A program made the translations under genes and the position numbers. Positions 1 to 10,015 of a stretch of DNA of 64,000 nt are shown piece after piece; positions within the stretch are counted from its first letter, which is position 1, and the number at the start of each line of letters is the position of its first letter. The notes under the pieces are model-generated. The model was given only the letters and a program-made list of their open reading frames with translations, was not told where the DNA came from and made no database searches. This stretch comes from Bacteroidota bacterium. GTDB lineage: Bacteria > Bacteroidota > Bacteroidia > NS11-12g > UBA9320. The DNA is taken from NCBI GenBank assembly GCA_947468275.1, contig CANIKO010000005.1, positions 1 through 64,000 of the forward strand. The letters are read 5' to 3'.

Positions 1-180
1 CTCTGAATCTTCATAGCTTATTAGCATTCCTTCTTTTTCCAAAACCACACATAATTCGGAACGAACCCGGTCGTAGCCCGAAACAGTATATCCCATATCT
101 TTGATATAGCGGGCTATGGCACTCATGCCAATACCCCCGATACCAAGGAAATAGTAATATTTATAGGTTGAGAGATTCAA
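1..180 (-). CDS. murC: UDP-N-acetylmuramate--L-alanine ligase, N-terminal part (partial)
   Basis: The gene runs off the left edge of the window; about 60 N-terminal codons are present. The translation contains YYFLGIGGIGMSAIARY, the glycine-rich dinucleotide-like motif at the N-terminus of MurC, followed by a GYDR strand. MurC adds L-Ala to UDP-MurNAc in the cytoplasm, the first peptide step of peptidoglycan synthesis. No ATG is available: the frame is closed by TAA 12 nt upstream, so the only plausible start is TTG at 180, directly after a run of nine A on the minus strand. It lies downstream of murG in the dcw cluster, about 125 bp away with a repeat element in between, so it may be partly uncoupled from the cluster. 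Confidence 0.9.
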   Translation of the reverse strand, partial: MNLSTYKYYYFLGIGGIGMSAIARYIKDMGYTVSGYDRVRSELCVVLEKEGMLISYEDSE

Positions 181-223
181 TTTTTTTTTACTTTATTGTT
201 AAATTAATGTTTTGTATTTAGTT

Positions 224-276
224 GTCATGCTGAGGCACGAAGCATCTCTTTGAGATTCCTCCTTCGTCGGAATGAC
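224..276. repeat. Intergenic imperfect inverted repeat (Bacteroidota GTCATGCTGAGG type)
   Basis: A roughly 53-bp element begins GTCATGCTGAGGCACGAAGC and ends CCTTCGTCGGAATGAC. The two halves form an imperfect inverted repeat: the outer GTCAT/ATGAC and inner ATCTC/GAGAT match, and the middle is diverged. From memory, similar short elements are scattered between genes in many Bacteroidota genomes. It lies between murG and murC. Copy number in this genome cannot be judged from one window. Confidence 0.6.
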
Positions 277-306
277 AAACCATTTCCAAATTTTCAAATC
301 TCCAAA

Positions 307-1386
307 TCATTTCTTCACCAATTTAAAAACCTCATCCACTATTCCCCTTGCTGCTTCCGGTTTTTCTAATTTTTTAATATTTTTTCCTAATTCTTCGGCT
401 AAAGATTTGTCGTTTATTAAGGTTTCAATAGCTATCCACAAATCTGTTTTTGCATCCGCATCTTTTACCAATAAAGCTGCATTTTCTTCTACCAAAGCCA
501 TGGCGTTTTTGGTTTGATGGTCTTCGGATACATTGGGCGATGGTACTAAAATTACAGGTTTGCCCACAATGCAAAGTTCTGTAATGGCAATAGCTCCGGC
601 TCGTGAAATTATTATATCTGCTGCAGCATAAACCATTTCCATTTTTTCAATAAACTGTGATACAAACCCAAATTGAGGCCAATTGGCGGCTTCATAACTT
701 TTACCGGTTTGCCATATTAATTGAATATTTTCTGAGTTGAATTTTTGTATTAATCCATCAATGGATTGGTTAATAGTTCGGGCTCCCAAACTTCCGCCAA
801 CTACCAAAATAGTTTTCTTTGAAGTGTCAAGATTCAAAACCTTTAAACTTTCAATTTTTGAAGGTAATTTTAAAATTGATTGTCGGACAGGGTTGCCTGT
901 TGTTACGCATTTTTCTTTTGGAAAATAGGTTTTGGCTTTTTCAAAACCCAAGCAAACAGTGCTAACTTTTTTACCTAATAATTTATTAGTTACCCCGGCA
1001 TAACTGTTTTGTTCTTGAATAACGGTAGGAATTTTCATCCAACATGCTACTTTGAGCAAAGGACCGCTGGCAAATCCACCGGTTCCTATTACCACATCGG
1101 GTTTGAAATTTTTAAGTATCTTAACACAAGATGCCAAACTTGATAGAACTTTAAAAGGAAACATCAGGTTTTTTAAAGATAAGCTTCTTTGAAAACCAGT
1201 TATCCAAATCCCATGAATTTTATAACCCGCCGCGGGAATTTTTTCCATTTCCATGCGGTCGTTGGCTCCCACAAATTCAATAATTGCTTCAGGTTCTCTC
1301 GCCCTTATTTCATTGGCAATGGCAATGGCCGGAAATATGTGTCCACCGGTTCCACCTCCGGATATTAAAAATCTATGCGGGTTCAA
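307..1386 (-). CDS. murG: UDP-GlcNAc:lipid I GlcNAc transferase MurG
   Basis: MurG transfers GlcNAc from UDP-GlcNAc to lipid I on the inner face of the cytoplasmic membrane, making lipid II. The protein has 359 residues, normal for the family. The N-terminal GT-B glycine loop is visible as SGGGTGGHIFPA (residues 9-20), and a second glycine-rich stretch, VVGGSLGART, starts the C-terminal nucleotide-binding domain near residue 195. The C-terminal domain carries the expected SRAGAIAITE donor-binding region. The start codon lies 14 nt inside the end of ftsW, so the two genes are translationally close. It is the last complete gene of the dcw cluster in this window. Confidence 0.97.
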   Translation of the reverse strand: MNPHRFLISGGGTGGHIFPAIAIANEIRAREPEAIIEFVGANDRMEMEKIPAAGYKIHGIWITGFQRSLSLKNLMFPFKVLSSLASCVKILKNFKPDVVIGTGGFASGPLLKVACWMKIPTVIQEQNSYAGVTNKLLGKKVSTVCLGFEKAKTYFPKEKCVTTGNPVRQSILKLPSKIESLKVLNLDTSKKTILVVGGSLGARTINQSIDGLIQKFNSENIQLIWQTGKSYEAANWPQFGFVSQFIEKMEMVYAAADIIISRAGAIAITELCIVGKPVILVPSPNVSEDHQTKNAMALVEENAALLVKDADAKTDLWIAIETLINDKSLAEELGKNIKKLEKPEAARGIVDEVFKLVKK

Positions 1387-2569
1387 CTTCTACCTCCTCC
1401 TCAGGTTCTGTATTTTCTTCTTCTTCATTTTCCTTATCTTCTTCAATATATCGACTCACGCTTAAAATAATTCCAAAAGCCAAGCTAGTGAATAGGGTAG
1501 ATGTTCCACCCATACTTACTAATGGTAATGGTAAACCAGTAACGGGGAAAATATTAACGGCAACTCCCATATTTATAAACGCTTGAATAACTAAACTAAA
1601 CGCTAATCCAACAGCCAGCAAAGCACCAAAAGCCTTAGGACTTTTTATAACTATTCGGATGCATCGAAATAAAAAGAAAAGGTATAAAAATATTAGAAAC
1701 AGGCCTCCAATCATGCCGTATTCTTCCAATATTATTGCAAAAATAAAATCGGCATACGGGGAGGGTAAAAAATTTCGTTGACTGCTTTTCCCTGGCCCAA
1801 CCCCAAAAATTCCACCTTTGGCAATAGCTATTTTGGCCTGTTGATTTTGATAACTTCCGGTTGCATCTTTTTTGTCAGTAAATGATTCTATTCTGGCTTT
1901 CCAGGTTTGAACGCGTCCTTGCCCCGGCAAATTAATAATGACAGCCAGCATTATTCCGAAAAATAATACGGCGATTCCTGACAAGGCTAGCAATGATTTT
2001 ATTGGTATTCGACCAATAAATAAAAGAACCATGCAGGTCATAAAGAGAACCAAAGCTGTAGATAAATTGGCGGGAGCAATAAGTCCGCAAACAATTATTA
2101 TACTGGCTACTATTGGCCAAAGTGTTTTTTTATTGTTATCAATTTCGTCCTGCCGTTTGGATAAGAAACGGGCTATAAACATAATGATAGCCAGCTTTGC
2201 TAAATCTGAAGTTTGAAATGATAAGCCAATGAGAGGCAGAGTAATCCATCTGCGGGCATCGTTTACATTGCTTCCAAAAACCAACGTATAAAAAAGTAAA
2301 GGAATGGCAATGAATAATAAAATTTGTGATAATCGTGAATAGTAGCGGTAATCTACCAAATGTGAAAGCCACATTATAAATAAACCTAATAATAGCATGC
2401 CGCCCTGTTTTATTAGGTAAAATTCGGTATTGCCAGATTGTTTAGCATAAGCTAAAGTTCCGGTCGAGCTATAAACAGCGAGTATGCCAAAAAGAGAAAG
2501 CATACACACCACCAACCAGATGTATATATCACCTTTCAGATTATTTGCTGTCCATTTTCTTAAGCCCAT
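1373..2569 (-). CDS. ftsW: Septal peptidoglycan polymerase / SEDS protein FtsW
   Basis: FtsW is a SEDS-family glycosyltransferase that polymerises lipid II at the division septum together with FtsI. The protein has 398 residues with many hydrophobic segments and family signatures such as RRWITLPLIGLSFQTSDLAK in the first half and VNIFPVTGLPLPLVSMGGTS near the end. The last about 25 residues form a very acidic Glu-rich cytoplasmic tail, which is not a general feature of FtsW. The gene sits between murD (33 bp gap) and murG (overlap) in the dcw cluster. Confidence 0.96.
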   Translation of the reverse strand: MGLRKWTANNLKGDIYIWLVVCMLSLFGILAVYSSTGTLAYAKQSGNTEFYLIKQGGMLLLGLFIMWLSHLVDYRYYSRLSQILLFIAIPLLFYTLVFGSNVNDARRWITLPLIGLSFQTSDLAKLAIIMFIARFLSKRQDEIDNNKKTLWPIVASIIIVCGLIAPANLSTALVLFMTCMVLLFIGRIPIKSLLALSGIAVLFFGIMLAVIINLPGQGRVQTWKARIESFTDKKDATGSYQNQQAKIAIAKGGIFGVGPGKSSQRNFLPSPYADFIFAIILEEYGMIGGLFLIFLYLFFLFRCIRIVIKSPKAFGALLAVGLAFSLVIQAFINMGVAVNIFPVTGLPLPLVSMGGTSTLFTSLAFGIILSVSRYIEEDKENEEEENTEPEEEVEVEPA

Positions 2570-2602
2570 TTTTTTAAGTTAAAAACAAAAAGTTAAAAGT
2601 TT

Positions 2603-3946
2603 TTATAAGGCTCTAACTTGTTCCTTGAATTGGTTGCCACGGTCCTCGTAGTTTTCAAATAGATCAAAGCTTGCGCAAGCAGGAGATAGCAAAACAGTAT
2701 CCCCTTTTTTAGAGAATTTGTAGGCAGCCTGAACCGCATCTTCAGCTGAAGTAGTATTAATTATCAAATCCACATCGGCTCCAAAAGCCTGATGAATTTT
2801 GCTGTTATCCAAACCCATGCAAACAATTACATTTACTTTGTCTTTTACCAGTTTTTTAAGGCTTGAATAATCATTTCCTTTATCGGTTCCACCGGCAATC
2901 CAAACCACTGGAGTTTCCATGCTTTCCAAAGCATACCAGGCTGAATTAACATTGGTGGCTTTGGAGTCGTTGATAAAATCAACCCCTTTAATACGAGCTA
3001 CCCATTCCATCCTGTGTTCCACATTTGTGAAATCAGAAAAACTTTCGCGAATACTTTCTTTCCTAATTTCGAAAGAGTTAGCTACGATGGCAGCGGCCAT
3101 ACTGTTGTAAATGTTGTGTTTACCACTAATTGTTAGTTGATTAACTGGCATAATAAATTCTTTGTTTTGATTGGTGAGTCGAACGATAATTTCTTTACCA
3201 TGTAAAAAGGCTCCGTTCATTACCTCATGGTTTATTGAAAATGCCAACTTTTGGCCATTCCCTTTATTAAAATTTAAATAGTCTTTGGTTAAAGGGTCAT
3301 CATCGCAATAAATGAATTGATCATCCTTGGTTTGATTTTGAGTAATCCTGAATTTTGATTGGATATAATTCTCTAATTTGTAATCGTATCTATCCAAATG
3401 GTCAGGAGTAATGTTTGTTAAAATGCCCTGATGGATGCGGGTTTCAAACATTCCATCCAATTGAAAGCTACTCAATTCTAGAACATAGTAATCATGATTT
3501 TCGGTAGCTACCTGACGGGCAAAACTTTTACCAATATTTCCACCCAAACCAACCTTGATTCCACTATTTTTAAGGATATGATGGGTAAGTAATGTAGTCG
3601 TAGTCTTTCCATTGGTACCGGTTATTCCAATGAGTTTGGCTATGGTATACTGTGCGGCAAATTCTATTTCAGAAACGATTGGTATTCCAGCATCTTTGGC
3701 TTTTATAATAATGGGCGCTTTGTTAGGAATTCCAGGACTTTTAACAATAATATTGGCATTTAAAATTTTGGATTCTGTATGCTTTTCAGTTTCCCATTCA
3801 ACACCTAAAGCATTTAACTCTTCTGCAAATTTTGGTTTGATAATTCCAATGTCACTTACAAACGTGTCATACCCCTTGGACAAACCTAATACGGCTGTGC
3901 CACAACCACTTTCTCCTGCACCTAATATGACTAATCGTTTTGCCAT
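2603..3946 (-). CDS. murD: UDP-N-acetylmuramoylalanine--D-glutamate ligase
   Basis: MurD is a cytoplasmic ATP-dependent ligase that adds D-Glu to UDP-MurNAc-L-Ala. The protein has 447 residues, normal for the family. It begins with a Rossmann-like loop (LGAGESGCG), followed by the Mur ligase P-loop [11 protein letters not shown] around residue 110, the central NITPDHLDRY motif and the C-terminal domain with NDSKATN and SPACASFD. It lies 3 nt downstream of mraY and is co-directional with the rest of the cluster. Confidence 0.97.
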   Translation of the reverse strand: MAKRLVILGAGESGCGTAVLGLSKGYDTFVSDIGIIKPKFAEELNALGVEWETEKHTESKILNANIIVKSPGIPNKAPIIIKAKDAGIPIVSEIEFAAQYTIAKLIGITGTNGKTTTTLLTHHILKNSGIKVGLGGNIGKSFARQVATENHDYYVLELSSFQLDGMFETRIHQGILTNITPDHLDRYDYKLENYIQSKFRITQNQTKDDQFIYCDDDPLTKDYLNFNKGNGQKLAFSINHEVMNGAFLHGKEIIVRLTNQNKEFIMPVNQLTISGKHNIYNSMAAAIVANSFEIRKESIRESFSDFTNVEHRMEWVARIKGVDFINDSKATNVNSAWYALESMETPVVWIAGGTDKGNDYSSLKKLVKDKVNVIVCMGLDNSKIHQAFGADVDLIINTTSAEDAVQAAYKFSKKGDTVLLSPACASFDLFENYEDRGNQFKEQVRAL

Positions 3947-3949
3947 TAC

Positions 3950-5206
3950 TTATCTTATTTTAAAAGTGATAATGGTGAAAAGTGCCAGCATAATTCCGAT
4001 AATCCAAAAGCGTGTAACTATCTTGGTTTCATGGTAACCTTTCTTTTGAAAATGATGATGAAGTGGCGACATCAGAAAAATTCGATGTCCTTCGCCATAT
4101 CGTTTTTTAGTGTATTTGAAGTAGCTAACTTGTAAAACTACACTCAGATTCTCCACTAAAAAAATGCCGCAAAGGATAGGAATTAAAAGCTCTTTGCGAA
4201 GCATAATGGCAATAACTGCTATAATTCCCCCGATGGACAAACTGCCCGTATCGCCCATAAATACCTGAGCGGGATATGAATTATACCATAAAAATCCGAT
4301 GCACGCCCCAACAAAAGAGGCTAGGAAGATTGTTAATTCTCCTTGATTGGGGAGATACATTATGTTAAGGTAATCTGAGAAAATAATGTTACCCGAAAGA
4401 AATGCCAGCAAAGCCAAAGTGGCCCCAATAATAGCTGAACTTCCTGCTGCTAATCCATCTATACCATCGGTAAGATTAGCGCCATTTGAAACTGCCGCAA
4501 TTATAAATATTACAGCCAGAATGAAAACAATCCAAGTGTATTTTTGAGCTTTTTCATTACTTAAAAAGAAAAGTAATTTTGAATAATCAAACTCATGTGA
4601 TTTTACAAAAGGTACTGTAGTTACTGTTGATTTTACATCTTGAATATAAATAGTTTTTCCATTTTCAAGTTTTTTCTGAGTCGAGTTAGCTTTGATTTCT
4701 TCAGTGGCTTCATTCTCTGAATAGGTTTCCCTAATTACCACGCTTGGATGAAAATATAAAGTGGCACCTACTATTATTCCAATTCCAATTTGTCCAACAA
4801 TTTTGAACCTACCAGCCAAGCCTTCTTTATTTTTTTTATAGATTTTAATATAATCATCTAAAAATCCTATTAACCCCAGCCAAATAGTGGTGATCAGCAT
4901 TAGAACAATGTATACATTACTGAGTTTTGCAAATAATAATGTTGGAATAAGTATCGCTCCTAGAATTATTAGTCCTCCCATTGTGGGAGTCCCCTTTTTG
5001 GTGTTTTCACCTTCTAGGCCCAATTGACGAATAGTTTCTGCCGCCTGTTTGCTTCTTAATACATCTATTAATCGTTTTCCGTAAACTAATGAAATAGCCA
5101 ATGAAAGAATAATGGCCAACCCAGCTCTAAATGTTATGTACTGGAAGGCTCCTGTTCCTGGAACATTGAAATGTGCGTGTAGATAGTTAAATAAATAATA
5201 AAGCAT
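3950..5206 (-). CDS. mraY: Phospho-N-acetylmuramoyl-pentapeptide transferase MraY
   Basis: MraY transfers phospho-MurNAc-pentapeptide to undecaprenyl phosphate, forming lipid I in the cytoplasmic membrane. The protein has 418 residues, longer than the about 360 of enterobacteria because of an insert near residues 150-210 between membrane segments; I believe this is usual in Bacteroidota. Visible signatures include [15 protein letters not shown] (active-site aspartates), [10 protein letters not shown] and the C-terminal [11 protein letters not shown]. It is 2 nt downstream of murE; murF, which commonly sits between these two genes in other phyla, is absent here. Confidence 0.97.
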   Translation of the reverse strand: MLYYLFNYLHAHFNVPGTGAFQYITFRAGLAIILSLAISLVYGKRLIDVLRSKQAAETIRQLGLEGENTKKGTPTMGGLIILGAILIPTLLFAKLSNVYIVLMLITTIWLGLIGFLDDYIKIYKKNKEGLAGRFKIVGQIGIGIIVGATLYFHPSVVIRETYSENEATEEIKANSTQKKLENGKTIYIQDVKSTVTTVPFVKSHEFDYSKLLFFLSNEKAQKYTWIVFILAVIFIIAAVSNGANLTDGIDGLAAGSSAIIGATLALLAFLSGNIIFSDYLNIMYLPNQGELTIFLASFVGACIGFLWYNSYPAQVFMGDTGSLSIGGIIAVIAIMLRKELLIPILCGIFLVENLSVVLQVSYFKYTKKRYGEGHRIFLMSPLHHHFQKKGYHETKIVTRFWIIGIMLALFTIITFKIR

Positions 5207-5208
5207 GG

Positions 5209-6666
5209 TTATTGTATATTTTTAAATGCTTGTTTCAATTTTTCAAAATCATCAAAATGTGTTTTAACACCGTTTACTTCCTGATAATCTTCATGACCTT
5301 TTCCTGCCAATAAAATTATGTCCCCACGTTTTGCTTGACTTACCGCCACCTGAATCGCTTCTTCTCTGTTTGTTATTTTTAGTATTTTTTTAAAATTTTG
5401 AGCTTTCACTCCTGCCTTTATTTCCGATAGGATTGTTTCTGGGTCTTCTGTCCTTGGATTATCGCTCGTAAAAATTACTTTATCGCTAAGTGCGCTAGCT
5501 ATATCACCCATGATGGGTCTTTTTTCTTTATCTCTATCTCCACCGCAACCAATTACTGTAGTTAAAGTTTCATTTTTTGTCCTAACCTTATTTATGGTTT
5601 CCAAAACATTTTTTATGGCATCGGGAGTATGGGCATAATCAATCACCCCTATTACCCCAGAATCGCTTCTCAGCATTTCAAATCTTCCTTTGGCGCCTCT
5701 TGTATTGGTAAGGGCTTTGATGATTTTTTCTTTTGATTCGTCAAGAATGAAGGCTGTACCATAAACCGCCAATAAATTATACGCATTGAAATCGCCGGAA
5801 AGTCCATACCATGCTTGTGTGCCGTCAATTTCTAACAATAAACCAGTAAGATCACTTTCTATTATTTTTCCTTTAAAATCAGAAATTGATTTTAGGCTAT
5901 AGGTGTATTTTGAAGCTTTTGTGTTTTGCAACATTACCAAGCCATTTCTATCATCTTTATTGGTGATGGCAAAGGCTGATGAAGGGAGATTATCAAAGAA
6001 TTGTTTTTTAGCTTTTAAATAATTATCAAAGGTTTTATGATAGTCTAGATGGTCGTGTGTTATATTTGTAAAGACGCCACCGGCAAACGTTATTCCCCCT
6101 ATTCGGTTTTGATCAATGGCATGACTACTTACTTCCATGAAACAGTAATCACATCCTTTTTTAACCATTTTTGCTAATAATGCATTTAAGGAAATAGGGT
6201 CGGGTGTAGTATGTGTACTTGAAATTATTTCATCCCCAATAATATTTTGAATGGTGGAGATTAGGGCAGTTTTATGTCCTAATTGGGTAAATAAATTCTT
6301 TAAGAGTGTTGCAACAGTTGTTTTGCCATTTGTTCCTGTTACTCCAATTAATTTAAGTTTTTCAGAAGGATTGTTGTAATAATTGGAGGCTATTTGGCCA
6401 ATTATTTTTCTTGAATCTTTGACAATAATATAATTAAAATCGATAGGACAATCGTCGGGAATAAATTCACAAACCACAGCAGCCACCTTTCTTTTAATGG
6501 CATCTATAATAAATCGATGGCTATCGATAGATGTGCCTTTAATAGCAATGAACAAATCATTTTCAGTTGCAATTCTATTGTCTATAGTTATTGAGTTTAT
6601 TGAAATATTTGAATCGTAAGATCCAATTAAAGTAATGTTTTTCAGTATATTAGATAATAAAATCAT
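5209..6666 (-). CDS. murE: UDP-MurNAc-L-Ala-D-Glu:meso-diaminopimelate ligase
   Basis: MurE adds the third residue of the stem peptide. The protein has 485 residues and contains the Mur ligase P-loop [15 protein letters not shown], the central [12 protein letters not shown] motif and, at residues 402-405, DNPR. DNPR is the established signature for meso-diaminopimelate specificity, so this organism should make DAP-type peptidoglycan. The stop of ftsI and the start of murE share one base (ATAATG-like junction at 6666), which suggests translational coupling. Confidence 0.97.
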   Translation of the reverse strand: MILLSNILKNITLIGSYDSNISINSITIDNRIATENDLFIAIKGTSIDSHRFIIDAIKRKVAAVVCEFIPDDCPIDFNYIIVKDSRKIIGQIASNYYNNPSEKLKLIGVTGTNGKTTVATLLKNLFTQLGHKTALISTIQNIIGDEIISSTHTTPDPISLNALLAKMVKKGCDYCFMEVSSHAIDQNRIGGITFAGGVFTNITHDHLDYHKTFDNYLKAKKQFFDNLPSSAFAITNKDDRNGLVMLQNTKASKYTYSLKSISDFKGKIIESDLTGLLLEIDGTQAWYGLSGDFNAYNLLAVYGTAFILDESKEKIIKALTNTRGAKGRFEMLRSDSGVIGVIDYAHTPDAIKNVLETINKVRTKNETLTTVIGCGGDRDKEKRPIMGDIASALSDKVIFTSDNPRTEDPETILSEIKAGVKAQNFKKILKITNREEAIQVAVSQAKRGDIILLAGKGHEDYQEVNGVKTHFDDFEKLKQAFKNIQ

Positions 6667-8771
6667 TATATTTTTAACTTAATAAATAATGTACTTCCTT
6701 TGGTAATCTGACTTCCAGGTTTAAGTGATTGCCAATAAACTCTTCCTTTTCCTGAGGTAACTAGTTTTAATTTTCTGTTCTCTATACAATTGATAGCATC
6801 TCTTAATCCAATGCCTTCAAGGTTTGGAACTGTATTTGGATTTTCATTGTCAATAAAATAATTGTATTCTCCAGTTGAATCTTTTTTAGCAGTTATCCAA
6901 TCGGATGACTCGCCATTAGAGTGATAATCGTAATTAGTAAACTTATCAAGAAAGTTGCTTGTTCTGCTTTTTTTGCCAGCTAAAATATATGGTAAAGTGC
7001 CAGTATCTTTTAGAGAATCAGAAAGTTTATTGCCTTCAAATAATTGTATTCCTGATATCTTTTCGGCTATTTCTTTTGCAATTGGGGCGGCAACAACTCC
7101 TCCAAAATATCCACCTATAGTAGGTTTATTAATTACAATGATGATGGAATATTTAGGGTTATCAGCAGGAAAATAACCCGCAAATGAAGAGTAGTAAGCC
7201 CCTTCAATATAACCTTTGCCACTCGCTATGTTTGCAGTCCCAGTTTTGCCTGCAATTTTCACTCGACTGTTGTTTATACTTTTTGCGGTCCCACTATCGA
7301 CTGTGCCGCGCAATAGAGCCTTGATTTTGTTAATAGTACTTTCACTGGCAATTTCTTCATTGAGTATTCTGCCTTTTATTTTTTTTTCTATTTCTCCTTT
7401 TTGTCCAATGGCTTTTACAATAAAAGGTTTTACCATTTCCCCATTGTTTGCCACCGCATTATATACATTTAGTAATTGAAGTGGGGTGAGTCGTATTTCA
7501 TAACCTATCGACATCCATGGAAGAGAAATACTACTCCATAAATTATTGCCAGGTGATTTTACATATGGTTTTCCTTCTCCCGGTAATTCTATTTCTAAAG
7601 GTTTATCTATTGATAATTCTTTAATGTAGTCTGTAAATTCTTTTGGATTGTCTTTAAATCCATTGAGCACTGATGTGGAAATTCCAACATTTGAAGAGTG
7701 TTCAAAGGCGTAGGAAAATGATCGGCTTTTGAATGGAGAGGGTTCTGCATCTTCCATTATTTTATTGCCGATTTTTAATCGTCCGTAATTGATAAGTACT
7801 GAATCATCCATTTGGATTTTATCTTTTTCGAGCAATGCTAAGGCGGAAACAATTTTAAACGTAGAACCAGGTTCAAAACTTTCACCTACAGCATAATTGA
7901 ATGTTTCATTATAGGTATTGGGTCCAGTTTCGGTAAGGTTTGCAATAGCTTTTATTTCTCCGGTTTTTACCTCCATTACCACTGCGCATCCATGGTGGGC
8001 CTTGTGTTTTGATAATCCATTTAACAAGGCATTATTAACAATATCTTGAATATTGACATTAATAGTAGTGTATATATCTTTGCCATCTACAGGCTCCACC
8101 TCGTTATTGTCATTTACAGGGCGATAACCTCCGGCAATCCGTTGAACTAATCTGCGGCCTGTAATTCCTGCAAGTTCTTTATTAAAAGAGCCCTCTATTC
8201 CAACCCTTTCCTTACCCGTGCCACTTCCTGTATATCCAATAGTTCGGGCTATCATATTTTTGAAAGGCATTACCCTGTAATTATCTTCTTCTATTATTAA
8301 ACCACTTTTATAACGTCCTTTTTTATATAATGGCCAGGATTTTATTTCTTTAACATCTAAATAGCTAAGTTTTCTTTTTATTAAGAAATACCTGTTTTTT
8401 TCAAGTTTTCCTTTTTTGAAATCTAACAGATAATCGACCGCTGACTTGTCTTTGAATTTTTCAGAAAACTTTGCTGAAATTATAGGTATGTAGGTTCTAA
8501 AAGTATCTTCTGGTAACACTGTCAAATCCATTCTTAATTCATAAATAGGAACAGAGGTTGCTAGCAATGTTCCATCGTCAGAATATATGTTACCTCTAAC
8601 TGCATGAATTACTTTGTATTTAATCGTTAGGCTGTCACTCAAGGCTCTCCATTTAACCCCATCGACCATTTGAATATTAAAGATGAACCATACTACCAAT
8701 ATAGAGAATGCAATTACACAGCCGAAGCTGATAAAAATGCGATTCAATATGGAACGTTTAATATTTGGCAC
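6666..8771 (-). CDS. ftsI: Septal class B penicillin-binding protein (PBP3/FtsI) with PASTA domain
   Basis: FtsI is the division transpeptidase that cross-links septal peptidoglycan in the periplasm. The protein has 701 residues: a short cytoplasmic N-terminus, one membrane anchor (about residues 12-32), a PBP dimerisation domain, then the transpeptidase domain with the three catalytic motifs S303-T-F-K306, S359-S-N361 and K509-T-G. The last about 60 residues form a single PASTA-like domain beginning at VPNLEGIGLRDA. A C-terminal PASTA domain is absent from E. coli FtsI but occurs in Bacteroidota and Firmicutes division PBPs. It is the target of beta-lactams. Confidence 0.96.
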   Translation of the reverse strand: MPNIKRSILNRIFISFGCVIAFSILVVWFIFNIQMVDGVKWRALSDSLTIKYKVIHAVRGNIYSDDGTLLATSVPIYELRMDLTVLPEDTFRTYIPIISAKFSEKFKDKSAVDYLLDFKKGKLEKNRYFLIKRKLSYLDVKEIKSWPLYKKGRYKSGLIIEEDNYRVMPFKNMIARTIGYTGSGTGKERVGIEGSFNKELAGITGRRLVQRIAGGYRPVNDNNEVEPVDGKDIYTTINVNIQDIVNNALLNGLSKHKAHHGCAVVMEVKTGEIKAIANLTETGPNTYNETFNYAVGESFEPGSTFKIVSALALLEKDKIQMDDSVLINYGRLKIGNKIMEDAEPSPFKSRSFSYAFEHSSNVGISTSVLNGFKDNPKEFTDYIKELSIDKPLEIELPGEGKPYVKSPGNNLWSSISLPWMSIGYEIRLTPLQLLNVYNAVANNGEMVKPFIVKAIGQKGEIEKKIKGRILNEEIASESTINKIKALLRGTVDSGTAKSINNSRVKIAGKTGTANIASGKGYIEGAYYSSFAGYFPADNPKYSIIIVINKPTIGGYFGGVVAAPIAKEIAEKISGIQLFEGNKLSDSLKDTGTLPYILAGKKSRTSNFLDKFTNYDYHSNGESSDWITAKKDSTGEYNYFIDNENPNTVPNLEGIGLRDAINCIENRKLKLVTSGKGRVYWQSLKPGSQITKGSTLFIKLKI

Positions 8772-8780
8772 TTAAATTTT

Positions 8781-9104
8781 TTATTTAATTATTTTTGGTG
8801 GTTCAGTGGCTGGTTTAATTCCTACTTTCAACATCTTTTGTTCTAAATTAGAACTTCTACTGCCGTTTAATATTTCGGTTTGAAGGGTAATATATTCGGA
8901 GTATAATTCTTTATCCTCTCTGCTCAGATGTTCTATTTTTCTTATTTTTTTCTCAGTGCGATGTGTTAGAAAAATATAAACTAACAATATTCCACATAGG
9001 AATAATAGAAAAGGAAGATGTTTCGTAATATTCTCACGAGGATTTATTACAAAATCATTTTCTGTTTTTTGTGTCTTTTCATTATTTGAGTTTTGATCGG
9101 TCAT
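8781..9104 (-). CDS. ftsL: FtsL-like division protein
   Basis: A 107-residue bitopic protein: about 30 polar residues, one membrane segment (HLPFLLFLCGILLVYIFL, near residues 29-46), then a charged heptad-like stretch (residues 48-80) able to form a coiled coil. This architecture and its position between rsmH and ftsI identify it as the FtsL-like subunit that links FtsW/FtsI to the divisome. Sequence similarity within FtsL is low, so the assignment rests on topology and position. It overlaps rsmH by one base and ends 9 nt before ftsI. Confidence 0.8.
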   Translation of the reverse strand: MTDQNSNNEKTQKTENDFVINPRENITKHLPFLLFLCGILLVYIFLTHRTEKKIRKIEHLSREDKELYSEYITLQTEILNGSRSSNLEQKMLKVGIKPATEPPKIIK

Positions 9105-10015
9105 TATTTTCTTTCAGCAATTCTCAGTTTAGCACTTCTTGATCTAGGGTTTATCATTAATTCATCGGCATTGGGAGTTATTGGTTTTTTGTTAATGGGT
9201 TCAAATGGCCGTATTAAATTACCAAAGCCATCTTTTACTTGATTACCCTCCACATTTCCAGTATTTATAAAATTTTTAACGCATCGGTCTTCCAATGAAT
9301 GATATGACATAATTACCAATCGACCTTTAGGTTTTAAAACTTCTTGACATTGATTTAGAAACAATTCCAGATTTTCAATTTCATTGTTTACTTCTATTCT
9401 TAATGCTTGAAATACTTTTGATAAGAAAGCATAATCCCCCATTTTGGGCGTTTGTGGTTTAATGGCATCTAATAAATCCTGAACTTTTTCAATGACTTTG
9501 CCTTGTCGGTACTGGATGATAGAATTGGCAAGATGAAATGCATTGTTTAGTTCGCCATATTCTTTAAAAATAGCAGTTAAATCTTCTTTATTGTATTCGT
9601 TTAAAACACGAACTGCATCCATTTCAGCGCCTTGATCCATTCTCATATCTAACCGTTCATCAAAGCGATATGAAAAACCTTTGGTGCCTTCATTTATCTG
9701 AAACGATGAAATACCCAAATCGGCTAATATTCCATCCACTGGAAGAGCCTTATGGTATTTCAAAAAATGTTTCATATATCGGTAGTTATGATTTATAATT
9801 ACTAATCTTGGATCGTCCCATTTGTTTTTAATAGCATCATCGTCTTGATCAATACCAAAAAGTTTTTTAACTCTGTTATCTTCTAAAACTAACTTGGCAT
9901 GACCGCCTCCGCCAAATGTTGCATCCACATAAATTCCACCTTCAATAATGTTTAAACCCTCTATACATTGGGTTGCCATTACAGGAATATGATAGCTATC
10001 CGTTGTTGTTTTCAT
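9104..10015 (-). CDS. rsmH: 16S rRNA (cytosine-1402-N4)-methyltransferase RsmH
   Basis: RsmH (formerly MraW) methylates N4 of C1402 in 16S rRNA using S-adenosylmethionine. The protein has 303 residues. It shows YHIPVM at the N-terminus, the SAM-binding YVDATFGGGGHA loop, DGILADLGISSFQ and the C-terminal SYHSLEDR...NPRSRSAKLR signature. It begins 20 nt inside mraZ, in the usual mraZ-rsmH order. Confidence 0.97.
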   Translation of the reverse strand: MKTTTDSYHIPVMATQCIEGLNIIEGGIYVDATFGGGGHAKLVLEDNRVKKLFGIDQDDDAIKNKWDDPRLVIINHNYRYMKHFLKYHKALPVDGILADLGISSFQINEGTKGFSYRFDERLDMRMDQGAEMDAVRVLNEYNKEDLTAIFKEYGELNNAFHLANSIIQYRQGKVIEKVQDLLDAIKPQTPKMGDYAFLSKVFQALRIEVNNEIENLELFLNQCQEVLKPKGRLVIMSYHSLEDRCVKNFINTGNVEGNQVKDGFGNLIRPFEPINKKPITPNADELMINPRSRSAKLRIAERK

